Both the position numbers and the translations under genes were made by a program. A DNA stretch of 64,000 nucleotides, from NCBI GenBank assembly GCA_016938175.1, contig JAFGVE010000024.1:1-64000 (forward strand), in the 5' to 3' direction. Below, piece by piece: positions 5,950 to 14,053 of this stretch; within the stretch, counting starts at the first letter, position 1, and the number at the start of each line of letters is the position of its first letter. The stretch is from Campylobacterales bacterium (GTDB taxonomy: Bacteria > Campylobacterota > Campylobacteria > Campylobacterales > Sulfurimonadaceae). The notes under the pieces are model-generated. The model worked only from the letters and a program-made list of their open reading frames with translations, was not told where the DNA came from and searched no databases.

Positions 5950-7149
5950 CTAATTTAATAGCTCCACTACCTCTTGTAACTGCTTTATAGAGTAGCCATT
6001 TGCATATCTGGATAGTGTCATTGATGAGTGAGTATGCCCCATAAGCTCAGATACAATAGAACTGCTTGCTCCTCTATGTATAAGTTCAGTAGCAAAAGTG
6101 TGCCTTAGAGAGTAAAGTGACTTAGTAGCTGTATTATCTAAAGTTTTATCAATATACTTTTTAGTGACTTTAGAGAGATATTGACTTGAGTATTTAGCAG
6201 TAAGTACAGGAAGATTATCAAGCCCATCTATAAGTGATGAGTGAACAGGTACAACTCTATAACTGCTGAGAGTTTTTAACTGTAGAGTAGGGCTAGTTAA
6301 ATCAAAACAAAGTACACCATCTATATTAGTAACTTCACATTTAAGTAACTCACTTGGTCTTAAACCACTATATGCAAGAGCTTTGATGAGGTATATATAT
6401 TCACAATCTGAGTATGTATTTAGTAGTAGAGATAACTCCTGAGAGCTTATAGGTGACTTCTGTTCTCTTGCTTTTTTAAGTGGTAGTAATTTGAGTGATG
6501 AAGTTATGTTTGATACAACCAAGCCCCTATTATGAGCATAGACAAAGAGTGCCTTTAGTTGCTTCAAGTATTCATTGACTGTTTTATTACTAATTCTTTC
6601 ATCATCTAATATTGTAGTACAAGATAATAGTTCATCAAGCCCCATCAATCTGTACTTCTGTATGTTTCTCTTAGGTAGTTTAATAAGTGAGCTTTTACAG
6701 TTATCTATATCCTTGTAAGTAATTTTAGATATTTCCCTATTTCCATTGACTATGTGGCTTATAGTATTGAGGATTGTACTATACTCTTGAAGCCTTTGTT
6801 GAGTTACATTTAGAGAAGATAAATATCCTTGTATTACTTCATCAAGTGTAAGAGGCTTAGTTACTTCTACTGCTGTTTTGTTGGTATGTAATATTTTAGT
6901 AGATACATAAGGAGTAACAATATCCATTACAGCTTGCTCTTTTACTTCATCAGTTAATGAGAGTTTCAGAGTATTAAGAGCTTTGTTTATATTGTTAGAG
7001 ATAACATCAGCTTTACTTTGAGCCTCTTGTATGTCTTTACTGAGGGCAACTTTAAGGATTGACTTGTTAATGTACTGCTGTAGGTTAGTAGGTATTTTTC
7101 TAATGTAAGTGTAAGTGCCACCCTTAGTGGTTTTAATGTATTTGTTCAT
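5950..7149 (-). CDS. int: Tyrosine recombinase / integrase
   Basis: A 399-aa site-specific recombinase. The N-terminus (YTYIRKIPTNLQQYI) resembles the arm-binding strand found in many phage integrases; a SAM-like core-binding domain spans about 100-215; the catalytic domain has R264 (GLRPSEL), a likely beta-hairpin K292, R349/H350 (YSLRHTFATEL), H372 (MGHTH) and nucleophile Y382 (SRYANG). The usual His three residues before the second Arg is Tyr (Y346). It lies 120 bp from attR, reads away from it, and has AAAGG about 7 nt before the ATG, in the loop of a 6-bp hairpin TGAGAA/TTCTCA (7151-7174). Arm repeats overlap its upstream region, so autoregulation is likely. Confidence 0.95.
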   Translation of the reverse strand: MNKYIKTTKGGTYTYIRKIPTNLQQYINKSILKVALSKDIQEAQSKADVISNNINKALNTLKLSLTDEVKEQAVMDIVTPYVSTKILHTNKTAVEVTKPLTLDEVIQGYLSSLNVTQQRLQEYSTILNTISHIVNGNREISKITYKDIDNCKSSLIKLPKRNIQKYRLMGLDELLSCTTILDDERISNKTVNEYLKQLKALFVYAHNRGLVVSNITSSLKLLPLKKAREQKSPISSQELSLLLNTYSDCEYIYLIKALAYSGLRPSELLKCEVTNIDGVLCFDLTSPTLQLKTLSSYRVVPVHSSLIDGLDNLPVLTAKYSSQYLSKVTKKYIDKTLDNTATKSLYSLRHTFATELIHRGASSSIVSELMGHTHSSMTLSRYANGYSIKQLQEVVELLN

Positions 7150-7185
7150 CTGAGAACCTTTAAAAGTATTCTCAATAAACAGCTA

Positions 7186-7207
7186 AAAAGTTACCAAAAA
7201 AGTTACC
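7186..7207. repeat. AAAAGTTACC repeats near attR, likely integrase arm sites
   Basis: Two exact copies at 7186-7195 and 7198-7207, 12 bp apart as in the left cluster (181 and 193 are also 12 bp apart). They sit between attR and int, where binding could also control int transcription. Confidence 0.6.
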
Positions 7208-7272
7208 TTTATGAATAATACATAAGAGATAATAACTAGTAAGTGCCTAGTTTAGGGCTTCATTAAGGGTTA

Positions 7273-7342
7273 CAGTTGGTTAGAGCTCTCGGCTCATAAC
7301 CGAGCGGTCGAGTGTTCGAGTCACTCAGAACCCACCACTTAC
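7273..7342 (+). repeat. attR: 70-bp direct repeat, tRNA gene fragment
   Basis: Exact copy of 15-84. It lacks the 5' acceptor strand, positions 8-9 and most of the 5' D stem, so it cannot make a tRNA. It marks the right end of the element; the histidine kinase gene ends 24 bp beyond it. Confidence 0.93.
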
Positions 7343-7365
7343 TACATTTCTTATAAAAAATCACT

Positions 7366-9216
7366 CTAGTTATAATTCGATAAAATCAATGTAAAAACTG
7401 CACCGCCTTGTACATTTTCAACAAAGATTTCTCCTCCAAGATTAGGCACTAAAAACTCTTTTGCTAAAAAGAGTCCCAAACCAGTTGAAGATGATGCTGA
7501 GTAGTCTTTTCCAAATATTGTATTAACATTTTTGTTTTCTATGCCACCTGCATTGTCTTGTACTTTTAAGATGATTTTATTTGCTTCTTGCACCACGATA
7601 ATTTGTATAGTTGGGTTTGTAATTTTGCGTAATTTAAATATATTCATTGCATTTTCAAGGAGTATCATCAAAAGATTTGTTAAATGGTTTTTTCGTAAAA
7701 AGAGTTCTAAGTTTTTATGAGAATCTATTTCAATACTTAGATTGATTTTCTCAGACTCTAGTTTTAAAAGATTTACTACTGAGTTTATTTCATCATAAAG
7801 ATTTATTTTTTCAGCTGGATTAGAGCTATCTTTATAGTGTGCCAAATAATTAAATGCTGTCTCTTTGAGGTACTCAGTATTTTGTTTTATTTGTACTAGA
7901 TTTTCATCAATAATTTTATCTAGCTCTTTATCTTGAAACTCTTTTGCGACTTCTATATGGTTGATGGAGTTATAAATATTGTTTACTGGAGATTTCCATT
8001 GATGATAAATATTGATGACAGTTTGTCCCAAGAATGAAAGCTTTGTGTATTCATCTACAAGTTCTTTATTTATTTCATTGTCTTTTTTGATTTTATATGT
8101 TGCATAGACAAGTGCAAATGCAAGGATAATATCCTGTCCTACAGCTCCAATAGTGAGGGGGTAAAAAACAAAAAAACTCGTTTCAACTATACCTTGTAAA
8201 CCCAATCCAAAATAAACACTGCCAACTGTCATAACAAGGTTAGCTACAAGGTAAAATCCAGAACCAACTCTTTTGTCCATAAAAGTTCTAATTGAGAGTA
8301 TCAGTAGTAGTATCATCATACTCATAGATACGAGACTTCCATATTTTGCCATATACAGCATGTCGGCATTGAGTGGATAAAAAATATATGCTATTAGAGT
8401 AAGAACTCTAAGTGCAATAAAGAACTTTAGGAGCATGATAATAATTTTGTATTCCCCTTTTTTTAGCCCAAAAAAACTTATAGGGAAAAGTGATACAAGT
8501 ATCACTCCAAAGGCAGAACTAACATAGAGTGAGACAGTATTAAAATAGAGTGAAAACTCATACTGATAAAAATATCCTGCTACTGAAAATTGATATGTAG
8601 CACTTACAATGGAAAACACGGCATATATAAGGTAGTAGTTTAGCTTTAAAAGAAAGTAGAGCATAAAACTAGCAACTGTTATTACAATTAGCATACCGAG
8701 TACAGTAAAATAAATCATATCTTGGAGTTCAAAATAGTAATTGAAATCATTGATATTAAGCAGATGCCATTGCAAGTCCATAGAGGTAAATGTTTTTTGT
8801 TTGATATAAATATCTATAGATTCTTGCGGTAAAAGTTCTATGTCAAAATAAGAGGCTCTAAAATGGTTATCTCTTAAGTGATGCTCTACTGATACACCTA
8901 GTTTGTAGTTAGTGACTAATTGCTGGTTTTTAAGGATGTAAACATCTATAAAATCCATTCTTGTTCGTTTGTTGTAGAGTCTTTTTGTGATTTTCTTGTT
9001 TGTAGTATTTATAATTTGTAATTTTATCCAAGCGGTATTTTTAATGGTACCTATGCTGTATTTTTTGATAGTTTGAAATTTAGCTTCTTTTTGAAGGATG
9101 TCCTGAAGTATGTAAGTAGAGTTTTCATCTATGAGTACACTCTCTTTAACAGTTAAATCATGGGCCTCTAAAAACGTAAAACAAAACAAAAAAATAAGGA
9201 AAAAAGTTTTCATCAT
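7366..9216 (-). CDS. 7TMR-DISM sensor histidine kinase
   Basis: A 616-aa membrane kinase. Order: signal peptide (1-19), periplasmic 7TMR-DISM extracellular domain (about 25-165, with TAWIKLQIINTT), seven transmembrane helices (about 168-372), a short linker, then the kinase core with H-box INIYHQWKSPVNN (phosphoacceptor H405), N-box LLENAMNIF, G1 VQDNAGGI and G2 STGLGLFLAKEF. It would sense an extracellular ligand, possibly carbohydrate-like, and phosphorylate the partner regulator, with which it overlaps by 4 bp (ATGA). The gene ends 24 bp from the integrated element. The signal is unknown. Confidence 0.92.
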   Translation of the reverse strand: MMKTFFLIFLFCFTFLEAHDLTVKESVLIDENSTYILQDILQKEAKFQTIKKYSIGTIKNTAWIKLQIINTTNKKITKRLYNKRTRMDFIDVYILKNQQLVTNYKLGVSVEHHLRDNHFRASYFDIELLPQESIDIYIKQKTFTSMDLQWHLLNINDFNYYFELQDMIYFTVLGMLIVITVASFMLYFLLKLNYYLIYAVFSIVSATYQFSVAGYFYQYEFSLYFNTVSLYVSSAFGVILVSLFPISFFGLKKGEYKIIIMLLKFFIALRVLTLIAYIFYPLNADMLYMAKYGSLVSMSMMILLLILSIRTFMDKRVGSGFYLVANLVMTVGSVYFGLGLQGIVETSFFVFYPLTIGAVGQDIILAFALVYATYKIKKDNEINKELVDEYTKLSFLGQTVINIYHQWKSPVNNIYNSINHIEVAKEFQDKELDKIIDENLVQIKQNTEYLKETAFNYLAHYKDSSNPAEKINLYDEINSVVNLLKLESEKINLSIEIDSHKNLELFLRKNHLTNLLMILLENAMNIFKLRKITNPTIQIIVVQEANKIILKVQDNAGGIENKNVNTIFGKDYSASSSTGLGLFLAKEFLVPNLGGEIFVENVQGGAVFTLILSNYN

Positions 9217-9896
9217 TTACTCAATATATACCCTAAATCTTTAACATTTTTAATGATATCCACTTCTAGCTTCTTTTTGAGTTTATGCATCTGGTTCACT
9301 AAAGATTTGTGAGTACAATTTACACCTATAACGTCCATAAGTTGCTCATAGCTAATGAGCTGTTTTTCATGAGCTAGTAGTAGTTCAAGTATTTTAAATT
9401 CACTTGGAGCTAGAAGTATTTTGTTTTCATTTTTGTATAGGATTTTACCTGTGTAGCTATAAACAAGGTCATCACCGAGCTGTATTTCTAAGAGCCCTTT
9501 TTCATTCATCCAAGTAAGAACTTCATAAAAGACTTCCTTGAGTTCATTTATAGAATATGGCTTTACAAGATAGCTCACTAGTTGTAGTTTTATGGCATTA
9601 AAAAGCTTCTCTTTATCATCATAAGAGCTTAAAATTACTGCTGGAACTTGAGAGCCTGTTTTTCGAATCTCTCGTAAAAACTCAGCTCCGTTTATAATAG
9701 GCATATCATAATCTACTAACAGTAAATTACATCTACCTTTTTTATAAATATCCATCGCATCAACAGCACTATTTGCTGTGTAAACACTTGCAAAATAGTA
9801 CTTGAGTATCTTTTCAAGTTTTATGCAAGCGTCTACATCATCATCAACATACAAAACATTTAAGCTTTTAAATTGTGTCAAGTCTTTCATAAGCAT
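9213..9896 (-). CDS. OmpR-family response regulator
   Basis: A 227-aa regulator. The receiver domain (about 12-125) has the acidic pocket YVDDD, phosphoacceptor D62 in LLVDYDMP and K112 in YLVKPYS. The C-terminal winged helix (about 150-225: LLAPSEFKILELLLAHEKQ, VNQMHKLKKKL, GYILSK) binds DNA. It is first of the two-gene operon with the kinase, and the four-base overlap implies coupled translation. Targets are unknown; the FISUMP lipoprotein gene upstream on the same strand is a candidate. Confidence 0.93.
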   Translation of the reverse strand: MLMKDLTQFKSLNVLYVDDDVDACIKLEKILKYYFASVYTANSAVDAMDIYKKGRCNLLLVDYDMPIINGAEFLREIRKTGSQVPAVILSSYDDKEKLFNAIKLQLVSYLVKPYSINELKEVFYEVLTWMNEKGLLEIQLGDDLVYSYTGKILYKNENKILLAPSEFKILELLLAHEKQLISYEQLMDVIGVNCTHKSLVNQMHKLKKKLEVDIIKNVKDLGYILSK

Positions 9897-9961
9897 ATTT
9901 TATTGTATCAAAACCACCATAAAACCACTAAACACGCAAATAAAGTTGTTTTGCTTTCTTA

Positions 9962-10705
9962 TTAATCTTTAATACAACGAACAGATCTACCATAACCGCG
10001 ATTGAAGTAGTAAGTGCCTGCATAGCTATTACCAAAATACAGTGCATCTGACATATAGAAGTAAGTGCTTGAAACAGTCATTGTCCAAACACTGCCATAA
10101 TCCCCTTGAAGGTCTAACAATCCATTAACTGGGTTACGGTAGCCTGATGAAGGGAGTTTCAAGAAGTTTGTAAATGCCTCTGTATTGTCTGCCATTCCTT
10201 CATCTGTCGTCTCTGCTGCAAATTCGGCTACTGTCGGCACTCTAAATCCCACCGGACAGACAGATGTTCCATCTGTTTTACTCCACTGCATACTTCTTAG
10301 GCTTCCATTATGATCTGCCGCTTGTGCCCATTCATAACCATAATATGCAGTACTGTCTGTTATATAGTCAGTTCCTACATCAGCGATATCTGTAGCCTGT
10401 ATTTCAGTTGTATTACTGTCAGACTTTTCATGTCCATCACTCTTACGCCCCCATTGGTAATAGTCACCATAACAAGCAGTATCATCTAAAGCTGTACAAA
10501 CTTGCGATGCTCCTAAGTTTCTGTCCAGCCATACTTTTCCAGTATATGGAGAAGTAACCGTTTCATATACAAGACCGTTCCATGTGTCTCCACTTTGGAA
10601 AGGTTCTGCTACATTTCCGTTACCTGAACTTTCATCACTACTTCCACAACCACTTAATGCAATAACAATACATGTAATAGTCGAAAACTGTAAAACTTTT
10701 TTCAT
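9962..10705 (-). CDS. FISUMP-domain lipoprotein
   Basis: A 247-aa lipoprotein: signal sequence with lipobox LSGC (C20), then a Ser/Gly linker and a domain of the Fibrobacter succinogenes major paralogous type, recognised by VWLDRNLGA, GDYYQWGR, CPVGFRVPTVAEF, LKLPSSGYR and the ending GRSVRCIKD. Such domains are surface-exposed and of unknown function. It lies 65 bp upstream of the response regulator on the same strand but with its own region between, so it may be separately transcribed or a target. Confidence 0.85.
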   Translation of the reverse strand: MKKVLQFSTITCIVIALSGCGSSDESSGNGNVAEPFQSGDTWNGLVYETVTSPYTGKVWLDRNLGASQVCTALDDTACYGDYYQWGRKSDGHEKSDSNTTEIQATDIADVGTDYITDSTAYYGYEWAQAADHNGSLRSMQWSKTDGTSVCPVGFRVPTVAEFAAETTDEGMADNTEAFTNFLKLPSSGYRNPVNGLLDLQGDYGSVWTMTVSSTYFYMSDALYFGNSYAGTYYFNRGYGRSVRCIKD

Positions 10706-10943
10706 TTGAACCTACCTTTTTTGTATTTTAGAAATATTTCAATTCCCTTATTTGCTCATTGAAATTTTTCGATGGAACATTCTACAAAACCAAAATCATT
10801 AAAAAACCACCAAATGAAACATTTGTAAATTTAATTGAAAAAAGATGATATTCTTACTTCTAGGTAGATACGTGGGTTTATTTAAAATTGTAAGGAAGCA
10901 TTTATAAAAATTACTTTTTTATTTAAGCATTTTTACTACCAGT

Positions 10944-11306
10944 ATGTATTATGCTTTGCAAATGGAAAAAGAGAATTTATTAATAGTCATTAGTACTAAC
11001 GTTTTAGACTCCATTATGAAGTTTCCTTTACTGTATGGCGGAGTGAGTTTACCTCGCGGATATTGGAAGAGGGTACACATAATGTTTTGGGGTGCTTCCA
11101 TCGAGATCGCCTCAAAAAATGCAGAGTTAAGAGAAAAAGTACTATTAATGCAAAAAGATGGTGTAGAATTTAGTTCTTGCATAGTTTGTGCAGAGGAGTA
11201 TGATGTTGTTAATGAGTTAGAGAGTATAGGAATTACTTGTAATCATACAGGTGAACTGCTAACTTTAGCACTTAAAGATGCCACTTGGGCACATATGACC
11301 ATCTAA
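10944..11306 (+). CDS. DsrE-like family protein
   Basis: A 120-aa protein with the DsrE/DsrF-like pattern: an opening hydrophobic strand (LLIVIST), VHIMFWGASIEI, a charged helix (NAELREKVLLMQKDGVEF), a Cys pair (SSCIVCAEEY), 'LESIGI' and a C-terminal LLTLALKD. Family members bind or carry sulfur in sulfur-oxidising or tRNA-thiolation systems, often at a conserved Cys; here C59/C62-type cysteines are candidates. No clear Shine-Dalgarno precedes 10944; the in-frame ATG at 10962 is an alternative. It precedes the acidic small gene by 18 bp. The specific role is unknown. Confidence 0.7.
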   Translation: MYYALQMEKENLLIVISTNVLDSIMKFPLLYGGVSLPRGYWKRVHIMFWGASIEIASKNAELREKVLLMQKDGVEFSSCIVCAEEYDVVNELESIGITCNHTGELLTLALKDATWAHMTI

Positions 11307-11324
11307 ATAGTTTAGGAGAACAAG

Positions 11325-11489
11325 ATGTTATATTGTAAAGATAACGATATTGAAGATGAAGGTTTTTATGAGGACGATGAGTATGACTATACAGATGAGC
11401 CTCTAGGAGATGATGACTACTCGCAAAGTGACTATGATGACGAAGATGACTTTTACGAGTATGATGACGAACGGGACTACTGTGACTAG
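11325..11489 (+). CDS. 54-aa extremely acidic protein (not in ORF track)
   Basis: An ORF with start ATG and a strong Shine-Dalgarno (TTTAGGAGAACAAG, AGGAG). More than half of the residues are Asp or Glu and much of the rest Tyr (for example DDYSQSDYDDEDDFYEYDDE). It has Cys near both ends. It sits 18 bp after the DsrE-like gene and overlaps tlyA by 8 bp if tlyA starts at GTG 11482, so the three probably form one operon. Function is unknown; DNA mimicry, metal or cation binding, or rRNA-related chaperoning are possibilities only. Its reading frame explains the odd Met/Thr-rich extension of the track's tlyA ORF. Confidence 0.7.
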   Translation: MLYCKDNDIEDEGFYEDDEYDYTDEPLGDDDYSQSDYDDEDDFYEYDDERDYCD

Positions 11490-12192
11490 GCTTGACGCCT
11501 ACCTTGTCCAAAATGAATTTTGTGAGACTAGAAACAAGGCGCAAACACTCATAAAAGAAGGGTATGTCCTTGTTAATGATAAGCCTATTTTAAAGAGTGC
11601 TTATAAAGTTGAAAAGCAAGATAACATAGTGCTAAAAGAGCATAAAAGCTATGTCTCTCGTGCAGCATTTAAACTTTTGGAGTTTTTAAAAGAACTACAT
11701 TTAGATGTGACTGATATGAAGGCTTTAGATATCGGTTCTTCAACAGGTGGTTTTACACAGGTACTATTAGAGAGAGGTGTAAAAGAGGTCAGTGCTGTTG
11801 ATGTAGGTACTGGACAACTCCACAACTCTCTAAGAGAAGACTCTCGGGTAAAAGTTTTTGAGTCTTGTGACATTCGTGATTTTGCTACAGATCAAACTTT
11901 TGACATTGTTGTGAGTGATGTAGCTTTTATATCACTTTTATATATTCTTGATGCTGTAAATCGTTTAGCAAGTAGAGACATTATACTGCTTTTTAAGCCA
12001 CAGTTTGAAGTCGGAAGAGAAATCAAACGAGACAAAAATGGTGTCGTTGTAGATAAAAAAGCCATAGTAGATGCAATGCTAAGATTTGAAAACGCTTGTG
12101 CTTTACTAGGTTGGAATCTTCTTCAAAAATCTCCTTCAACACTTACAGGTAAAGAGGGGAATTTAGAGTACTGTTACTACTTTGTAAAGTAG
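11482..12192 (+). CDS. tlyA: TlyA-family rRNA 2'-O-methyltransferase
   Basis: An S4 RNA-binding domain (first 60 residues: RLDAYLVQNEF, AQTLIKEGYVLVND) fused to an FtsJ-type Rossmann methyltransferase (ALDIGSSTGGFTQVLLERG, SAVDVGTGQ, FDIVVSDVAF, LLFKPQFEVG). TlyA methylates ribose in 16S and/or 23S rRNA. The track ORF begins at 11410, but its first 24 residues are the shadow of the acidic gene's GATGAC-rich frame. Family N-termini start right at the S4 domain, so GTG 11482, overlapping the acidic gene's stop, is preferred (ATG 11464 is the alternative). The gene ends base-to-base against convergent marR. Confidence 0.93.
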   Translation: MTRLDAYLVQNEFCETRNKAQTLIKEGYVLVNDKPILKSAYKVEKQDNIVLKEHKSYVSRAAFKLLEFLKELHLDVTDMKALDIGSSTGGFTQVLLERGVKEVSAVDVGTGQLHNSLREDSRVKVFESCDIRDFATDQTFDIVVSDVAFISLLYILDAVNRLASRDIILLFKPQFEVGREIKRDKNGVVVDKKAIVDAMLRFENACALLGWNLLQKSPSTLTGKEGNLEYCYYFVK

Positions 12193-12723
12193 CTACTCAT
12201 TTGAAGAAGCGTTTGTTGTTTTTGACTCTGGTTTAGGAAGTGCATAGAGTAGTTTTTGTAAAAGACGGGAGAACTCTTTTTTCTCTTTTGCTGTGAGGTT
12301 ATCAAAGTAGTTTTCATACTCTTTGGAGACTTTAAATAAAGAACACTTAATAACTTCCTCGCCACTGGCAGTAAGACAAACGAGCATACATCTTTTGTCT
12401 TTTGTATCTGGTTTTCTCTCTATATAACCTCTCTCCTGTAGGCGTTTAAGTACCTTTGTCATACCACCCGATGAGAAAATAGTTAGATCATAGAGCTGCG
12501 TTGGAGTGAGTTGGTTATCGTTTGTATAGAGTGATGCTAATACATCTACTTCTGATTTGAGTAAATCATACTTCTCTTTAAAAAAGTTTTCTGAGTGTGC
12601 AAAGAGTGTTTTATCTATGAGCATAATCGGAAATGTAAACTGAAATATCTCTGGAAGATAGCCCAACTCCATCTTTTTATAGAAGTTTGGAATGAGATGA
12701 TTTGTTGCAATATCTGTTTTCAT
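12193..12723 (-). CDS. MarR-family transcriptional regulator
   Basis: A 176-aa winged-helix regulator: helix-turn-helix LTPTQLYDLTIFSSGGMTKVLKRLQERGYIER, then the wing KPDTKDKRCMLVCLTASGEE and a dimerisation helix. About 30 extra N-terminal residues precede the usual MarR core. It is divergent from the TolC/MFP/RND operon and shares a 94-bp intergenic region with a 28-bp palindrome, so it is most likely the local repressor of that efflux system and of itself. Confidence 0.92.
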   Translation of the reverse strand: MKTDIATNHLIPNFYKKMELGYLPEIFQFTFPIMLIDKTLFAHSENFFKEKYDLLKSEVDVLASLYTNDNQLTPTQLYDLTIFSSGGMTKVLKRLQERGYIERKPDTKDKRCMLVCLTASGEEVIKCSLFKVSKEYENYFDNLTAKEKKEFSRLLQKLLYALPKPESKTTNASSNE

Positions 12724-12741
12724 AAAGAAAATTATAGCACA

Positions 12742-12769
12742 AATTATATCTTTCTAGAAAGACATAATT
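12742..12769. promoter_or_regulatory. 28-bp near-perfect palindrome, probable MarR operator
   Basis: AATTATATCTTTCTAGAAAGACATAATT is symmetric with one mismatched pair; the inner TCTTTCTAGAAAGA is perfect. It lies between the divergent marR and efflux genes. A related half-site TATCTTTC follows at about 12787-12794. MarR dimers typically bind such sites; binding here is inferred. Confidence 0.75.
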
Positions 12770-12817
12770 AAGAGTCTTTATGATACTATCTTTCAAAATT
12801 AATTATAAGGAGAGCAC

Positions 12818-14053
12818 TTGAAGGCTTTAATCCCCTTGCTATGTTTTCCTCTCTTTCTTTACTCTTACAACCTCAAAGAGCTTGTGGAGATTTCTCAAAA
12901 GAATAGAGTGGTTGAAGCAGCCGATTTTGCATTAAAGGCACAAGAGAAGGCGTATGAGAGTACAAAAAGCAGCTATCTACCGAGTGTAAATGTGACTGGG
13001 TCGTATTTAAATACTCTAGAAGAGACACCTGCTGCGGCTAGAAATACTTTAAGAGCGGCGGCGAGTTTACAGTACACACTCTACGATGGTGGTAAACGTG
13101 GAGCACTTTATGACAAACTCCTCTACAATGTGGACGCCGGTAAAATGAATGTTGAAGCGGTTAAAAATACGATAGCCTTGGATGTAACAAGACTCTATTT
13201 TGATTATCTCTCTTCTATGGCACATAAAGATGCAACCGAGCAGCAGATAAAACAACTCCAAGCAGAACTAGAGAGACTTCAGATGTATTATGAAACTGGT
13301 TCTGTAACTCGTGATGAGGTTGATAAGATTGATTCACGTGTAAAGATGGAGCAGACTGTTTTAAATGAGATAGAGCTTGAGATTCAGAGAATATTACATA
13401 CTTTAGAGTACTACACAACAACAGAAATAACAAGTATAGAAGCAGGTTCATCTTTATATATTGAAGAAGAGCAGAGTGTAGAGATGCGTCCAGACATCAA
13501 AGTAATGGAGCTAGAGACTCAGGCACTTATGTATGATGCACAAACAGTAAAGAGCGATAATTTACCTACGCTCTATTTTGATAACACATATACCTATGCT
13601 GATTACTATTTTGCAGATAAGTCAAAAGAGAGTAGTTTTTTAGTAAACAATCAAAATGTGGCATCACTTAATGTGCAGTGGAACCTATTTGATTTTGGTG
13701 CTATAAGTGAAGCATATCAGGCAAAGCAGTATGAGTACTTGAGTAAAAAATCAAGTTTAGAGTTTCAAATGAACAAAGTAGATGTAGATTATAGACTCTC
13801 TAAAAAAGAGTTAGAGCTTACAAAAGTAAAGATTGAAGCGACCAAAGCGACACTTGATGCGGCTTCAGCAACATTTGAACTTATTAAACTTAAGTATCAA
13901 AATGGTGCCATTGACAATGTCGCATACTTACAGTCACTGAGTGAGAAGTATGGTGCACAGCGTGTTTATGAAAAAGCAAAAAATGATTTAGAGATTAAAA
14001 AGGCAGAAGTTCTTTTTAATAGCGGACATACAATAAAGGAGTATTTTAGATGA
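12818..14053 (+). CDS. TolC-family outer-membrane efflux protein
   Basis: A 411-aa outer-membrane factor: signal peptide (1-18, ending YSYN), then two OEP repeats with long coiled-coil helices (for example KDATEQQIKQLQAELERLQ and ELTKVKIEATKATLDAASATF). It forms the exit duct for the RND pump downstream. The start is TTG with AAGGAG 5 nt upstream; no ATG fits. It is first in the operon and its stop overlaps the adaptor start by 4 bp. Confidence 0.9.
   Translation: MKALIPLLCFPLFLYSYNLKELVEISQKNRVVEAADFALKAQEKAYESTKSSYLPSVNVTGSYLNTLEETPAAARNTLRAAASLQYTLYDGGKRGALYDKLLYNVDAGKMNVEAVKNTIALDVTRLYFDYLSSMAHKDATEQQIKQLQAELERLQMYYETGSVTRDEVDKIDSRVKMEQTVLNEIELEIQRILHTLEYYTTTEITSIEAGSSLYIEEEQSVEMRPDIKVMELETQALMYDAQTVKSDNLPTLYFDNTYTYADYYFADKSKESSFLVNNQNVASLNVQWNLFDFGAISEAYQAKQYEYLSKKSSLEFQMNKVDVDYRLSKKELELTKVKIEATKATLDAASATFELIKLKYQNGAIDNVAYLQSLSEKYGAQRVYEKAKNDLEIKKAEVLFNSGHTIKEYFR

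Larger units (their letters stand above)
15..7342. mobile_element. tRNA-integrated element with integrase, Rep and iterons (integrative plasmid or satellite-like)
   Basis: The ends are defined by an exact 70-bp direct repeat covering most of the tRNA gene (15-84 and 7273-7342), for a net insertion of 7258 bp. The content is a tyrosine integrase at the attR end, a Rep_3-like initiator with iterons, a ribbon-helix-helix-like protein, and about nine small proteins that I mostly cannot assign. No relaxase, capsid, portal or large terminase gene is present. If it moves, it probably borrows a transfer or packaging route. Integrative plasmid, phage satellite and reduced remnant all fit; the intact integrase, att sites and iterons argue against decay. 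Confidence 0.9.

Noticed and set aside
85-7272. Conjugative or mobilisable element (ICE/IME)
   Set aside because: No relaxase, coupling protein or oriT-like nick region could be recognised in any translated gene.
7273-7342. Second tRNA gene
   Set aside because: It lacks the 5' acceptor strand and part of the D arm. It is the attR duplicate.
11410-11481. N-terminal extension of tlyA in the ORF track
   Set aside because: The Met/Thr-rich extension is the off-frame reading of the acidic gene at 11325-11489; TlyA proteins begin at the S4 domain.
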